DNA of 64,000 nt from Phorcus lineatus (Eukaryota; Mollusca; Gastropoda; Trochida; Trochidae), in assembly GCA_921293015.1 (NCBI GenBank), contig OV121085.1, positions 15,029,731 through 15,093,730 on the forward strand, read 5' to 3'. The notes under the pieces were generated by a model. It made no database searches and was not told the DNA's origin. It worked only from the letters and a program-made list of their open reading frames with translations. Position numbers and translations under genes: made by a program. Of the stretch, positions 1-12,177 are shown piece by piece (position 1 is the stretch's first letter; the number at the start of each line of letters is the position of its first letter).

Positions 1-715
1 AGTTAAAAATAATATACTTTTGAATGCTAATAAGTTTTTTGGTCCTTTCTTTCTTGGGAAGTAGATTGAAATTCATTCGAGAGCGCAGTGGCCTGAATGG
101 GGATCACAAAATCGCCAAATTTGAAAATAAAATCCATCATTACGATGGTATCTGTACAAGAGTTTCAAGTTGATAACGCGATCGGTTATGATATAGAAAT
201 TGATGATATTATTGAAAATAAAAAGGAACTAAGACAAACTAGCATTCTGTACAAGTAAACCTTGCTACCGACACCAGACTTTCCTGTGCTAGCTACCAGC
301 GCCCTTTCTAGCGATTTTTAGTTATCTCCAGTTACCTCACTTACAATGGTCCATCGTCGACGCCGTGTCATTTGCGATATAATCAAAATGGCCGCGCAAA
401 TGAAAGTTGCTTGTGAGATCGGTTTACAAAGAAGTTTGCATTACAAACCTGTCAAACAAGAAGATTTAGTTTATAAATGTATGTTTGTTGTTATTATGAC
501 CGGTTTTGGTAAATACATATCATATGACTGTGCTCCTTATATTTTTCAAAGGGGACTATGTAGGCCCATTTATGGTGGGCAATACCAATATATAAAAACA
601 TTTTTTCATCCAATAAATACAGTTTACACAGTGTTTTTTAAATAGGTGCACAATAATCCTGGAATATTTGTGAACATTTATTGGGGGATAATTTATTTTT
701 AGATCTACAATGAAA
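1..715. other. No gene recognised
   Basis: No recognisable gene. A 99-codon open frame at 346-645 on the plus strand has no recognised domain, no signal peptide and no splice context that supports it. Confidence 0.5.
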
Positions 716-1004
716 AGGTGAGATGAGGTGAGTTGGTGTTTAACGCCGCTTTCGAGATTATTTCACTTATATGGCGGCTTGTAATACAGCAGGGAGAAAG
801 CCTGCATTGTGGCTATGCATTGCGGTTAAACTTGCGAGCATCGTCTTGAACTAGCGAACCATGGGTGGTTCTGCGCTGAAATTCAGTGTAGCATTGCACC
901 CAAGCCTGACTGCAGAATAACTTGCCGAGCCCCTGGCGTAATCGAACCACAGACCTCTTGATCCAAAGCCGAACGCGCTAACCACTGCGCTACCCCGCCC
1001 CTAC
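716..1004 (-). mobile_element. tRNA-derived SINE
   Basis: On the minus strand a tRNA-like head starts near 1,004. It has an A-box-like stretch (TAGCGCAGTGGTTAGCGCG) and a B-box-like stretch (GGTTCGATTACG). An unrelated body follows, and the 3' end reads AAAGCGGCGTTAAACACC, then a CTCAC-rich tail at 716-745. The same 3' ending recurs near 46.7-46.8 kb. SINEs with a GCGTTAAACACC-type 3' end are familiar from molluscan genomes. The head keeps the polymerase III promoter boxes but is fused to a long tail, so it is a retroposon and not a tRNA gene. Confidence 0.75.
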
Positions 1005-2754
1005 AATCAAAAGTATATATTGTCTATGCAATGTGTATTAACAGAGGTGTCCCTATTTTCAGGGTGATTCTGATTCAATTGATAAATTGATATCTGTGAA
1101 GGAAACAAAGTAATATTATCATTACAAGTAATTAAATTGTAGTGATATTAAGATTAGATGAAAACATTTGCAAAACTACGAAAAATATTCTGGTACAGTT
1201 ACTACAAAAGTGGACTTAACTTGTCGTAGTTTTACGGGGCACACCTTTTGTGTTGGTAAATTATAAGCTTTGACACTATATCAAGAACTATTTTCTATCT
1301 TTATCATGTGCACAAATAAAGTCTCATTTTTTATTGTCCAACTGTTCATAAACACATGTACATTGCAAACGGGAAATATTTCATGGAGAGAGAATAATTT
1401 TTATATCAAGGCACATACAGTATTATTTTCAAAAATGAAAATGACTCGGTGAAATCAGTAAAAATGGAAGAAAATATAACAATTATTTTACTTTTTTGAT
1501 TTTTTTGACGACATGATATTAAGATGGCACACATAAAATATCTGGGTTTTTTTTACTGCAAGAAATAACATTAGTTGAGAGAAACATTTACTTTCGTGAT
1601 ACAACGAGGTCGCGGGCTACTACATTTTGAGTGATAGGACATCGAGATATGTTAAAAAAATTTCGGTTAATTTATTAAATTTTTTATAAATTTTACGGTT
1701 CAACTGTTATTTGATAAAGATTTTGAAAGCACAAATGATAAAACAAGCGTACGATGACAGGAGATAATGCATTGCCGGGCGTAGTGCATCGAGTCGGTGC
1801 TTCAAATCAAGGTTAATTTTATCGAGCTTGATTATTTTAACGAAACATTTTAAGAATAATTTCTTTGACAGGCCGTTGTCCGCGAAAGGGTTGTAGCACG
1901 ATAATAACGCAAATTGACTATAAACATAAATGAACTTGAATACATTGTTCATCACTTTGCAGGTGGCACTTTCTCTTCACAAATCTTTCAGTCGACGGAC
2001 TGCGACATGGGCGCAGCGATGTTTGTTCGAGTCCCCGGATGTAGCTTTTGCTAGGACTTTTCTGAATAGGTTATCTAATTCCTTTGAAGTGAGTTAGAGA
2101 GCTAACACAGGAGAGTATTGTGTCGGCAGCAAGGGTTAACTTGGACAGTTCGAGACTGGCAATAGTTATGCTTTGCGTAGGAAGATGAAAATGGAACGGC
2201 ATGGCTTGCCATAAGCCAATCGGACCTTTCTATTTCTGATACTTTTTTAATACATGCCCATTTGTGACGTTACAATTCATTACAACAAAATGCAAAAGCA
2301 TAAAACTTGATTAAACATATAATCTACAATAATGTATTAATCACTAACCATATATTGGCACTTGATGGAACGAATTTGCCTTAAAACGAACGCAAGTGTC
2401 GATTTCGAACTCTAGTTTATAACTGGTGCACAATTAGAAAATTATAATAAATCGCAATGTTGTCACAAGATTTTTACACAGAAGATGTTAAACAGAAGCC
2501 ACATTCTTTCAACAAACAATATCACTTTCTTCGCCCATTTGACCCTCCATCCATAAACTTATCACACTTTTAACATAGTCGGCCTGCCAAGTTCTTATTT
2601 ATAATTATGTAGGTACAATTTACGGTTGGCCGTTTCCATGGCTTCATGCTTAACTATGCTGAGAACAAAAACAAGTTTGGATGCACTATACAATACATAT
2701 ATGAATCTCCTAAACTAAAAGATGAATAAAACTGGATTTTGTTGTTATAATTAC
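1005..2754. other. No gene recognised
   Basis: AT-rich non-coding sequence. The short open frames at 1,270-1,452 (plus) and 1,707-1,955 (minus) show no domain. I see no repeat of known type. Confidence 0.45.
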
Positions 2755-2875
2755 AAGGTTCGCATTCTGAGTTCCGATTTTTAACGTATCCAGTCTGACA
2801 GACACACCGTGTTCCGCTACTGATTTCATTTCCACCGTTGCCATTTCCACAAGGGTCACCTCCATAAATAATTGT
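2755..2875 (-). CDS. EGF-like domain exon
   Basis: A single minus-strand exon of 121 bp, preceded by TTCTGCAG and followed by a GTAATT donor, starting in phase 0 and ending in phase 1. It encodes the second half of an EGF-like module: DPCGNGNGG, then a C-x-C pair (RCVCQTGY), then the last two cysteines (SECEPC). EGF modules often precede FN3 repeats in animal receptors, so this could be a 5' exon of a further member of the receptor family, continuing to the left of the window. No neighbouring exon was found, so the gene and its function are unproven. Confidence 0.55.
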
Positions 2876-5244
2876 CTGCAGAAATATGGATGGCAAGATG
2901 AGATTTATCTATCAAATTAAAATATGTTATCAAATCGATCACTTTGCGATAGAAATAATTATTTTGGCCAAACATGTACTGTCTCATTATAGTTTCCAAT
3001 ATGTTCATGGGTATCTTGTTTCAAAATAAACTTCAACTCCTGCATCCATATTTCACTATGAAATTGAAAAGGAAAAACAGTTTTCCCAATATTTTCAAAA
3101 TCTGCAAAGTAACTTGCCTTGTACGATTTTTTTAAAGAAATTATTGGCGAATAAAATTATACAGATAAAAAATTTCATTCAGTCTCATTATAGTGGACCA
3201 TGCTCATAGGAATAAAACATTCTAAATATTGACATCATCGAGATTGCAACTCGTTTTGCCTAGGGTTTTCCTCTCTTCACGGTCTGACTTCATTTTAAAT
3301 AATGTTGGAGGCAAGGAATGAGATTTGTGAAAATACATTGAAGGATATTTTAATAAAGATTTCTAGATACGTATTGTTGTTCAAGATTTACAATCTCATT
3401 TACATTCAGTATACAAGCATTTATACAATATGGAAATGTGCTCAATCTAAACATAGTATGTGCACAATCCGTAGAATGTTGGGATTGTCTACAAAATGTA
3501 GCCCTCCCCAACTAGTTGTAATTTTCTTCATGGCCCTTCTCATTCAGGTGTATTGTTTTTCATCACCCTCCCCAAAATCGTATATACGAGTACGTAACTT
3601 GTCTTTGGTCTTTTGAAGATTTATGTTCAGTTCTTTGATATATTCAAAAGAGAAACTTCTTTAAAGTTAAGGATGTTCGCTCCTCAGTCACAGTGACAAA
3701 ACTCAAATAACCTTAAATCATAATGTTCTTATATAATAAACCAAATGAAGAATTTCTCAATTTTGATGATTTATGTTTAAATATTCATCAAAATTAAGAA
3801 ACGTAGTATTTTTCATTTTGAAATAATTCACAATTTTGCTGATTCAGCAATTTTTATTGTAACTATCATTTGAGCAAGTTCTATAATCTGTTTTTCTTAG
3901 AAAGTAGATGTTGTCAAAAGAATATGATTTGTATGTATGGGTTCAAGTATATTTTTAGATAATGAGTGGAAGAAGCATGTTTTTAGTACAAAAATAGATT
4001 AAATATCGATAGTTTAATTGAAATGTTTGAATACATGTTGTTCCGTATCGGCTGAAAACCCACAGTAGCACATATATTTTATACTTTTTTCCTGGAAGAA
4101 AATCATGTTAACTCAAACATAGTGATCTTTGTCTTAATACATCTAAAAAAATATCAACACTAACACCCATTTTTCGGGGTTTATATTTGAAGCAAATACA
4201 CTAAACTTTTGAAAAATTACAAGTTAGAAAAAAAGTTTGAGGAACGGACATCCTTAAAATGATGTTGAAAAGAAATAGATTTACCCTTCCATTGATGGGT
4301 CTAACATAATGTGTGTAATTCTAAAGCCTCACTCTTTATTCATTAAAAATATTCAAATCACAACTTCTTTCTATCTATAAAAAAACAAAATAGAGAAAAA
4401 AGAGGAATTATTTTTAAAGATTATCAACTTTTCTATGTGAATTGACTTTCAACAACAATCAAAGGAGCTTAACATATTGCACTTGTATTAAATTCCATCA
4501 AAATACATGTTTAGCCCACATCAGTTCACTGAAAACCTGAAACAATGAATTAATAAATTAATATATCTATGGAAATACCATGGTTAACACGTGTTTCAAT
4601 TTTGGATGCAATCTTCTATAGGTTGGTAGGTAACCTTTTGACGATGATCTCTTCAAATTATTTCTTTTTCAAAATATGCATATAGATATTTTTCAGAAGT
4701 ATTCTTATATTATGAAATTTGAAAAAATCAAGCTATCTGCTAAATATAAACATAATCATCAAAATGTTATTAACTTTACTAGCTGTTTGAACTGTAGTCT
4801 ATTAAATATCAAATATGCATCTTTCTTGTTTAAACATATAGCAAAAGGTAGCAAACACCTGTTATATATTAACTGCTTGTATAAACTCTCAGTCCAACAG
4901 AACTACTTTTCTACTTTTTGTTGTAACGAACAATAAAAAAAGACAGTGAATTCATGGTGACTTTTATATAAGCATCAGTTTTATAATATTATACACCAGT
5001 CTTGTTCAGATCCTTGATCTTTTTTTTCATTTGTTAAGGTTTTATGATAATGTTTCAGCCCTATTTCAATACCCTCTCAAACCTTTAGTATTTATTTTTC
5101 ATGACACTCCCCTGGTGGCTGTATATTTTTTTCTGACCCTCTCCTAAAAACACTCGTCCCACATTCCCGCTATATTAAATGACCGGTCCCTTAAGATCTA
5201 CATTCCTTCGTCTGAAAATAAGAATGACCTTAGCGCTTTATATC
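2876..5244. other. Non-coding, nothing recognised
   Basis: AT-rich sequence with no convincing exon. The open frames at 3,302-3,616 and 4,676-4,936 (plus) are low-complexity and match nothing I recognise. Confidence 0.4.
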
Positions 5245-5475
5245 ATCGATACTATGGTGTTGTAATGGCTAGCGTATTTTCCTATCATGTCAATAGCCCG
5301 GATTCGAATCCCAGTGGTAGCACCAAGTATTTGTAACCTGGTGTTTATGCACATTACACTTCATCTACATTGCACTCACTCTACCCAGCTGTACTATTGG
5401 GTACCTGGAAATGTGATGGTATGGACCTATACGGTCGTGGAAAGAGCTTAATAGGCTTCATCTAAGTAGTTTTCA
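5245..5475 (+). mobile_element. SINE-like tRNA-derived repeat
   Basis: A plus-strand head at about 5,255-5,320 resembles a tRNA, with an A-box-like TGTAATGGCTAGCGTA and a B-box-like GGATTCGAATCCC. The body carries CTACCCAGCTG..ATTGGGTACCTGG, a small hairpin that is common in invertebrate SINE bodies. It differs from the SINE at 716-1,004. The ends are approximate because no target duplication was found. Confidence 0.6.
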
Positions 5476-8440
5476 TCAGGGAAATAATATAATTTGTTGT
5501 TCGACATAAGTTTGACATGAGGACAATATATAAGACTTTTGCGATCATAAAACCGACCACTTTACTTCATACAGATACACGTTAGTAAATATTGATAGTT
5601 ATAACAAATAGTTCCAAGCTAATTGTAAGTTGACTACTGCAAGCAATCTACTGCAATGCTATAATTTGTTTTAACCTGCCTGAGCGGTTGAAAGAATACT
5701 TATCAATAATAGCAGGTTGTACATCCTTATAACAAAATCCCTTCTCAGGTATGGTACTTTTTATCTGCCTAATATCAAAATGTACATGTCCAAGGTGAAA
5801 AATACAGCCTACTTGTGCAACTAGCTTCCTGGTAGATTTTATAAGGATATAAACCACCTGTCAACACGATCTTGAGTTGATATTAAGATACACTATAGAA
5901 ACTGTATATACATGTAGTTTGATTGCTTTTGTAGAGAAAAGACGGCTTTGACAAGGAAGCTTTGTTCATTTTCAAAAGCTATAGGTCCCTAAGCTAACAG
6001 CTATACATTTGAATGTGCTTACGCATTAGTCTTTGTGCTATTCTAAAGAAATTCAAATGCGTATTAAATTCATGCGTTACTCATTGTGTAACCATACGAG
6101 TTTCTGAACATCTAAATATAAAGATATTATAATTACATTTTATGTCTAACTATTTGTGAATAACTGACACTATGATACAGAAGATATGCTTATATGGTAA
6201 TGGTAATATGCCTTTGGATAGGAAAAAGTCATTGAATATAATTCAATTGTCATTGTTATATAATACGCCCCGTATACCGATATTACATCTGAGAATTACA
6301 CACGTTTTCCGTGTCGCACAGGCGCAAACTTAGCCAATCCAATGAGAGCTGACCAAGCACTTTGATTCGCAGGTCAATGCCGTTCTCGAGTACCTCGATT
6401 ACAAAATCCGAATGTTACGGTTGTATCGAAGTGAATTATGTTGAAACATATTGTGGCAGCGTTAATTCTGAGCATTTATCGTTAACACATTGTGTGTGTT
6501 TGTTATTCATTCCTTTGTGCAAAAGTAAATCTCCAAATTGAGATAAACAATAACATCATCAAAAAGTAAAAATATAGACAAACGTAGGTTAAACGTCAGC
6601 ATGTGACAATAACAAGAATGCAAAACAAGCCCATCTTTGATTGGTCGATTTTACTGGTGGTTCAAATGTGGTTAAAGGGTCAGCTGAACATGACCTCAAT
6701 CAGTAATTCACAAGATGAAACGACAGATCATTAAATATAGTTTTAACTAGATTGTGGAAGATGAAATGATTGCACTTTAACATTACCTTTCTATAAAAAC
6801 ATTTTTACCAGATACTGTCTAACTATAGATAATAAACTGCATAAACGTAAGAGAAAATGAAAGGGTTTTAAGAATATCTAGTCCCTTATACATGCCATGT
6901 AACTCATTAAAGGGACGCGATAGCGAAGGCTCTCAAGCCTAATTGACCACAACGAGGCCGTTACTTCAGATTTCAGACAGGCAATGACACAAACTCGGCA
7001 CAGACAAACCCGGCCCTACGTTTGTAGGTTTTTCGTTACCAAATAACCCTTTCCGATCGGGAATCCGCATCATAATTATAACATCTTTTAACCTCCAAAG
7101 GAAAGATTTAAAGCGGGGCATTAGTTGTACTCAATTACAATCAATGGCCAGTTATAAATGATTAAAATATTTTCTTCTTAACAAAGAAGATCAACCGAGA
7201 GGTTGAGACTGTGACAATTGACACAACGTTCTATCTAATTATTTACTTTCACCATATACAAAGTATATTAGCCTTTTTTTAATTTCCATATCAAATGTTG
7301 AAGCGAATCAATCTCGTCGTTGAAGCTGAGTTAAGAACGTTTAATTTCTGTCGATATCTTATCTTATCTAATGAAACTTATTTCATAGTCAATTATTGAA
7401 ATAACATTACAACAGTAAAGTATTGATACAAGTTCAATGGCACATGCTTGCTTTGGTAAATATTTAGACAGGAAGCATACCAAAATGTGAGTGCTACCGA
7501 TTGGCTTTATAACTTTCGCTCTGACATTATCACATTCTCTCTAATTTGTTACCAAATAGCCCGCTAACACTCTGCTTTTACTGCTGATGTTATCATTCTC
7601 TTCCAACTACCCATAAGTTGTCCATGTTATTTTGCTCCGCTTTGTGTAAATTATTCAAAATATGTATTTCTGGCTGCAAAGAAAGGTAACTTATTTTTCG
7701 AAAGGGTTCATGTTATATAACATTTTACAGTTCTCAATATCACACATGGCAAATGTAAAATTCAGCGCTCGTGTAACGTTTTGTATGTTTTCATGCCTTG
7801 TATATGTATGATGGGCCGGTGGCTCCTATACCTGAATAAAAGGAATAACGGTAAGACTCTGCTAAGTAAAAGTGATGGAAGAAGTAAACCGACTAAAAGT
7901 TAATTAATCGTTTATCAATTTATTTTTATAAACAGAATTGTATAAATCTAAACCCAATTTTCTATTTTAACCAACATTTCTTAGAATGATTAGTAAATCC
8001 ACAAAGATGGACACTATAATCGATAGTCATTAAGGGCAAAAAGCTATTACAGAAAATATAACCGTTTTTTGCTTGGGATGGACATCTTCGTGAGAGCCTG
8101 CAATGAATAATGGAATGATACACCATGATCCAGATGAAACCGAAAAGTCAGAAATAAACCACGGGCCGTTTATCAATAAATGGTTTCTATGTGAGCAGAT
8201 TTAATATAGTAGTATATTCTGACGATATGACACATTTTTCAAATTTCATATTTTCATAAACGTTTAGATCCTAACAACTAGAATTTGTAAACGCTAATGC
8301 ATAGGTTACCGTGTTTGAATTAGATAGACGTTACGGCCTACTTTTCACTATATAGCTCGATTATAATATATACTTTGATATCCTCCGTCATTCAGATATC
8401 ATAAAAGCAAATAATATCACAAGACTAATATTTGTTTTAC
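5476..8440. other. Non-coding, with one LINE 3' tail
   Basis: No exon recognised in nearly 3 kb of AT-rich DNA. The only identifiable item is a LINE-type 3' tail at 7,790-7,850, listed separately. A transmembrane or tail exon of a third receptor copy would be expected here downstream of the exon at 8,441-8,531, but I could not find one. Confidence 0.4.
7790..7850 (+). repeat. LINE 3'-end fragment (GGGCCGGTGGC motif)
   Basis: The stretch reads TGATGGGCCGGTGGCTCC, then TATACCTGAATAAAAGG. The same motif, GGGCCGG plus a few bases and then AATAAA, recurs at 38,300-38,350 (plus, with a GACTTT-repeat tail) and at the 3' end of the LINE at 42.7 kb (minus). It is best read as the 3' end of a severely 5'-truncated non-LTR retrotransposon copy. 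Confidence 0.5.
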
Positions 8441-8531
8441 CTTTAACGACAACCGGAAACTCCACTCCACGTACTCTTCTTCCGAACATACAACTCGTGT
8501 ACAGGCGAAGAGACAAAGTCCGTGAATCACT
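8441..8531 (-). pseudogene. Orphan receptor exon, third copy
   Basis: A minus-strand exon homologous to exon 12 of receptor copy 1 (17,832-17,768) and its equivalent in copy 2 (57,518-57,445). It shares the phase-2 acceptor (AG followed by A-GT), the core LFACTRV-CSE and a GTAAAA donor. It encodes VIHGLCLFACTRVVCSEEEY, against VWLFACTRVSCSEGE in copy 1. It is longer (91 bp against 65 and 74), and the extra length breaks the phase needed by the next exon. No homologues of exons 11, 13 or 14 were found nearby. It is probably the remnant of a third tandem copy, though a diverged live gene is possible. Confidence 0.55.
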
Positions 8532-9255
8532 CTACGTAAGACGGACATGCACATATGCATTGAGCCAATCTTTATACTAAAAAGAAATATAAAAGATAGC
8601 AATATCAAACTTTACTATGTTAATCTTATGGATATGTTACAGGTCATGTTGGTGAAAATCAGAATCGGCAGGTTATCCTAACAAAGTGCAGACTGTCATC
8701 ACTATTAGATTGTAATTAACATATACTCATTGGTGTATTAAAACTAACATAATTTACATTCTTGACTTTTGATATCGTAAATGATGCTTAACCCCAAAAA
8801 AGGAAAAACTATCAATTATTCATGTATTTCTTGTGGGATATGAACCATACCCAGAAACTTTTCCCAGAAAGGTTTTATCCAATTATATACTTGCTCTATG
8901 AGGTTTTGGTTTGACGATACAATGTACAGATGAAGATAACAGGATTATATTGTTAACACTTATAACGCTCCGCATTCTGATCCTATCCGAATGTATCCTC
9001 CCTCACAACGACAATCCGATCCCCAACATAAATAGTCGGAAGCCCGACATACAATGCCTTCAATACACTATGGTATTGCATCGATATTGGTCTGTACACA
9101 CAAAATGATAATACATGTTGAGTGTGAGGTATAGAGTTATTTACTAACATTTTACCGTACATAGCTTATAGCTAATGAAAGACAATCGAGTGAAGATATA
9201 TTCTATATAATTTATTTGGACATAAACCATGCCGTTTCGTATAGGTTGCATTAAT
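8532..9255. other. Non-coding gap
   Basis: No exon or repeat recognised. A 65-codon open frame at 8,911-9,108 has no domain. Confidence 0.4.
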
Positions 9256-9290
9256 ATAAACTGACTAACAAAAGAAAGCTAACATCGGAA
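9255..9290 (+). repeat. Tc1 left terminal inverted repeat
   Basis: About 35 bp that pair with the reverse complement of 10,805-10,840. The shared core is AAAAGAA followed by CTAACATCGGA. Confidence 0.8.
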
Positions 9291-9532
9291 TTTTTACATT
9301 ATTTTTTTGGTAACTGACGTTTGCTGTCCTGGAAGTATCTAGAAACGAACGCATAAACGCAACCAACATGTATGGACGTCACCAAGTCCGTGAATTTCCT
9401 GCACTGTTTTTTTCACGCATTTTGTGAAAATCACGTGTTTTTGCAAACAATCAAGAATCATGCATACAAGGGGTATAAAAGGCGGGCATATCGATTGACG
9501 GATGTCACATCCGAAAAAAACCCACTCCAAAG

Positions 9533-10569
9533 ATGCCCAGATTAACAACAGAAGAACGCGAGAGGGCAATCGGTATGCATGCCAAGGGTGCGACTCAAGT
9601 CCAGATTGCACAGACATTCGGTTGTAACCGGGTGACAGTAGCTCAACTCATTCAGAGGTACAACCAGACAGGGCAGACTAGGGACAGGCCTAGGAGTGGG
9701 AGACCACGCGTTCCAACCCCCCCCCCCCCCCCCCCCCCCCCCCACCCCGTGAAGACCGCCACCTGCGAACTTTGCATCTGCGTAACCGGTTCCTTACAGT
9801 GATGTCATCGGCTAATACAGCATTAGGCAGACGTATCAGTCCGTTCACAGTAGCCAGGAGACTACGAGCAGCCGGTATTCGACCATACAGGCCTTTCCGT
9901 GGAATGACCTTGACCCGTCTCCATCGACAGAACAGACTCCGTTGGGCTCGCACTGTGCGACGGTGGCAACGGCGTGATTGGCAGAGGGTACTGTTCACTG
10001 ATGAAAGTCGGTTCAATTTGTTTCATGCTGATGGCAGAGTGCGTGTGTATCGGCGCCGAGGCGAAAGACTGGCACCAAATTGCATCCAGGAGGTCCAGCC
10101 CTTTGGTGGAGGGGGTATCATGGTATGGGGAGGGATCTGTGGCGATAGAAAGACGAATCTTGTCGTCATACGCGGTAACTTGAATGCCCAGAGGTACAGG
10201 GATGAAGTTCTGCGCCCTGTTGTGCTTCCATACCTACGTCAGCAGCCACAAGGTGTTCTCTTACAACAGGACAATGCTAGACCCCACACTGCCCGACTCA
10301 CACAAGACTTTCTTACCAGAAGAAACATTCCGGTCTTGCCTTGGCCGTCTCGTTCTCCTGACCTGTCGCCCATAGAACACCTTTGGGACCACATGGGTAG
10401 ACGTCACAGACAGAGACCACAACGTCCAAACACTTTGGCTGAGCTTGAACAAGCCATTCTGGACGAATGGAACCAGATTCCCAATGACGTCATTAGGAGA
10501 CTGACATCGTCGATGAGACGACGCGTTTTTGCATGCATGACTGTTCATGGAGGTCATACCAGATATTGA
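9533..10569 (+). pseudogene. Tc1-family DD34E transposase, frameshifted
   Basis: The enzyme cuts and joins the transposon ends. The N-terminal part (ATG at 9,533) is a helix-turn-helix region (MPRLTTEERERAIGMHAKGA, then VTVAQLIQRYNQTG) ending in the GRPR hook-like motif. A run of 27 C at 9,717-9,743 shifts the frame. The catalytic part continues in another frame to 10,569. The triad is visible: D in FTDESRF, D in QQDNARPHTA, and E in SPDLSPIEHLWD. There are 34 residues between the second D and the E, which is the Tc1 DD34E signature. The rest is intact up to the stop, so the C-run expansion is the only obvious lesion. Confidence 0.88.
9717..9743. repeat. 27-bp poly-C tract inside transposase
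   Basis: An uninterrupted run of 27 C, followed by A and four more C. It lies where related transposases have a short linker between the DNA-binding and catalytic halves, and it causes the frameshift. Its length may be unreliable because long C-runs are prone to sequencing error. Confidence 0.9.
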
Positions 10570-10800
10570 AGTTGTGTGGTTCTGTTTTCCTGGAACAATT
10601 TTCAATTTGAGAAACCTGCTACCGAACTCCTGAACATGTAAAGTCTCTTTTCTGACCCCTGGCATGTTCGATTGCCAATACAACATTGGACTTTAATGTG
10701 ACATTGATCCTGTCTCATCAGCCGTTTGTATCCATGAATTGTTAATGCAATACACTTTAGTTGATCAAATTCGGGTTTTTAGTTTTTATTTTATTGTCAG

Positions 10801-10840
10801 ATACATCCGATGTTAGGTTTCTTTTGGTAGTCAGTTTATA
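10801..10840 (-). repeat. Tc1 right terminal inverted repeat
   Basis: Inverted partner of 9,255-9,290. It ends TCAGTTTATA on the plus strand. Confidence 0.8.
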
Positions 10841-12177
10841 CACTGAATGATGAAAAATATAAAAAAAACTATCTCTAAAAAACCTATAAAATATGACAAT
10901 AACTTGTATATGTTAACAGCACTGTTATTTTATGAAGCCTTCTTGCTTTACATGTTGAAAAAAACTTCACGTTGTATAGGTGGTAATTGCTATTTTTTCA
11001 TACTGACATGGTTGCATAGACCAAACTGTCACAAGCCTCATTTTTGGTAGAACCCAGAACCTAGTATCCAGTGCAGGCGAACACCTGACCTGGTCTCCTA
11101 TCCTAAACTCTAGGGTGGTGAGTGGTGCGGGAAAGGCATGCACGACATGCAGCATGTGCCTACATACGGCTAGTATCAGCCTATCGGCACTGGCAGTCAT
11201 TTTCAACCGGGTCGTTTCGTCTGCAATGTGAGTTGGATTTTTGAATGTATATTTGATATTGTTTGCATTTTGAAATGTTGTACTTAATGAAATCATGTTC
11301 TTGTACAGAATTATGCACAGAAATGAGCAGTCGTCAACGCTGTAACTCAGGACAGTGAGACTGGTTCTGAGCCCGAGGAACAGAGTATCTGAAGTGGAGT
11401 AAGTATATTTTCACTGGTTTTTAAAGATGAAACTATGAAAATGTAATTTTATTTTAAGTATGTGAATTTGGTTGCATGTGTAAAAAATTATAAATCTGTG
11501 GGGAAAAGGTATCATTGGTGTTATTGTATGCCTATTGTTGGTGTAATAACATTTGATTTGATGTGGGTGGTTTTAATGATATGAAATTAATAATTTGATG
11601 GTGGTGTGTTTTAGTGCATCCATGTCCCATGAGTTCCCAAAGACGTAGCTGTCGAGGGAGAGAGTGACCCGTGAGGATTGGTGATGTACTGGATCCGACT
11701 TGATGCGCCACCGTTGTGTGTGGTAGATGCGCCACCCTTGTGGGCTGTAGATGCGCCACCGTGTGTGTGGTAGATTTATTTTGTGAGATCGTGAGGGACG
11801 CACCGCAAACGTTTATCTTTGCAGCGTCGGGCCCATGTTCCCAGATACGAACTTGTTGATATTTTGCCATGTTTATTGTTTGTGAATCTGTTATGATGTG
11901 ATGTTTAATGTGAATGTGTATTCTTGTGAGATGTGCTAAAGTTTGTTATTCATAATCTTTAAAGATTTCTTAGTCTTCACTGTTTTTACTTATATATATA
12001 TCTGCAGTTGCATAACGCTGATGTACTTTTGACAAGTAAAACGTTACGATGACTATTTTAGTGTTAATCTTATATTATTGAATAACTCTTTGTTAATGTG
12101 AAATGTTTGTTTAAATTGTAATATTGTCCCTTTAGATATGATGCCATAGAGGACTTTTGCAAAACCCCATGTTTAAT
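10841..12177. other. Unidentified repeat-like region
   Basis: No exon recognised. The stretch around 11,050-11,400 is more GC-rich than its surroundings and may be an old element. Open frames at 10,967-11,296 and 11,532-11,870 (minus) have no recognisable domain, and the second overlaps a 24-bp minisatellite. Confidence 0.35.
11702..11772. repeat. 24-bp minisatellite, three units
   Basis: Three tandem units of 24, 24 and 23 bp, each starting GATGCGCCACC and ending in TGTGGTA or GCTGTA, at 11,702, 11,726 and 11,750. Confidence 0.8.

Larger units (their letters stand above)
9256..10840 (+). mobile_element. Tc1-like DNA transposon
   Basis: A 1.6-kb element bounded by inverted repeats. The left end begins TATAAACTGACTAACAAAAG at about 9,255, and the reverse complement of the right end (10,801-10,840) begins TATAAACTGACTACCAAAAG. 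The match continues through CTAACATCGGA with one or two differences. A TA at each edge fits the TA target of the Tc1/mariner superfamily. The ends are well preserved while the transposase is broken by a C-run, so the copy is recent but probably non-autonomous. It inserted in the remnant region of the third receptor copy. Confidence 0.85.

Noticed and set aside
346-645. 99-codon plus-strand ORF as a gene
   Set aside because: No domain, no splice or promoter context, and a composition like the surrounding DNA.
930-1004. Functional tRNA gene on the minus strand
   Set aside because: A and B boxes are present, but the sequence continues into a SINE body and tail, and a clean cloverleaf with acceptor stem was not apparent.
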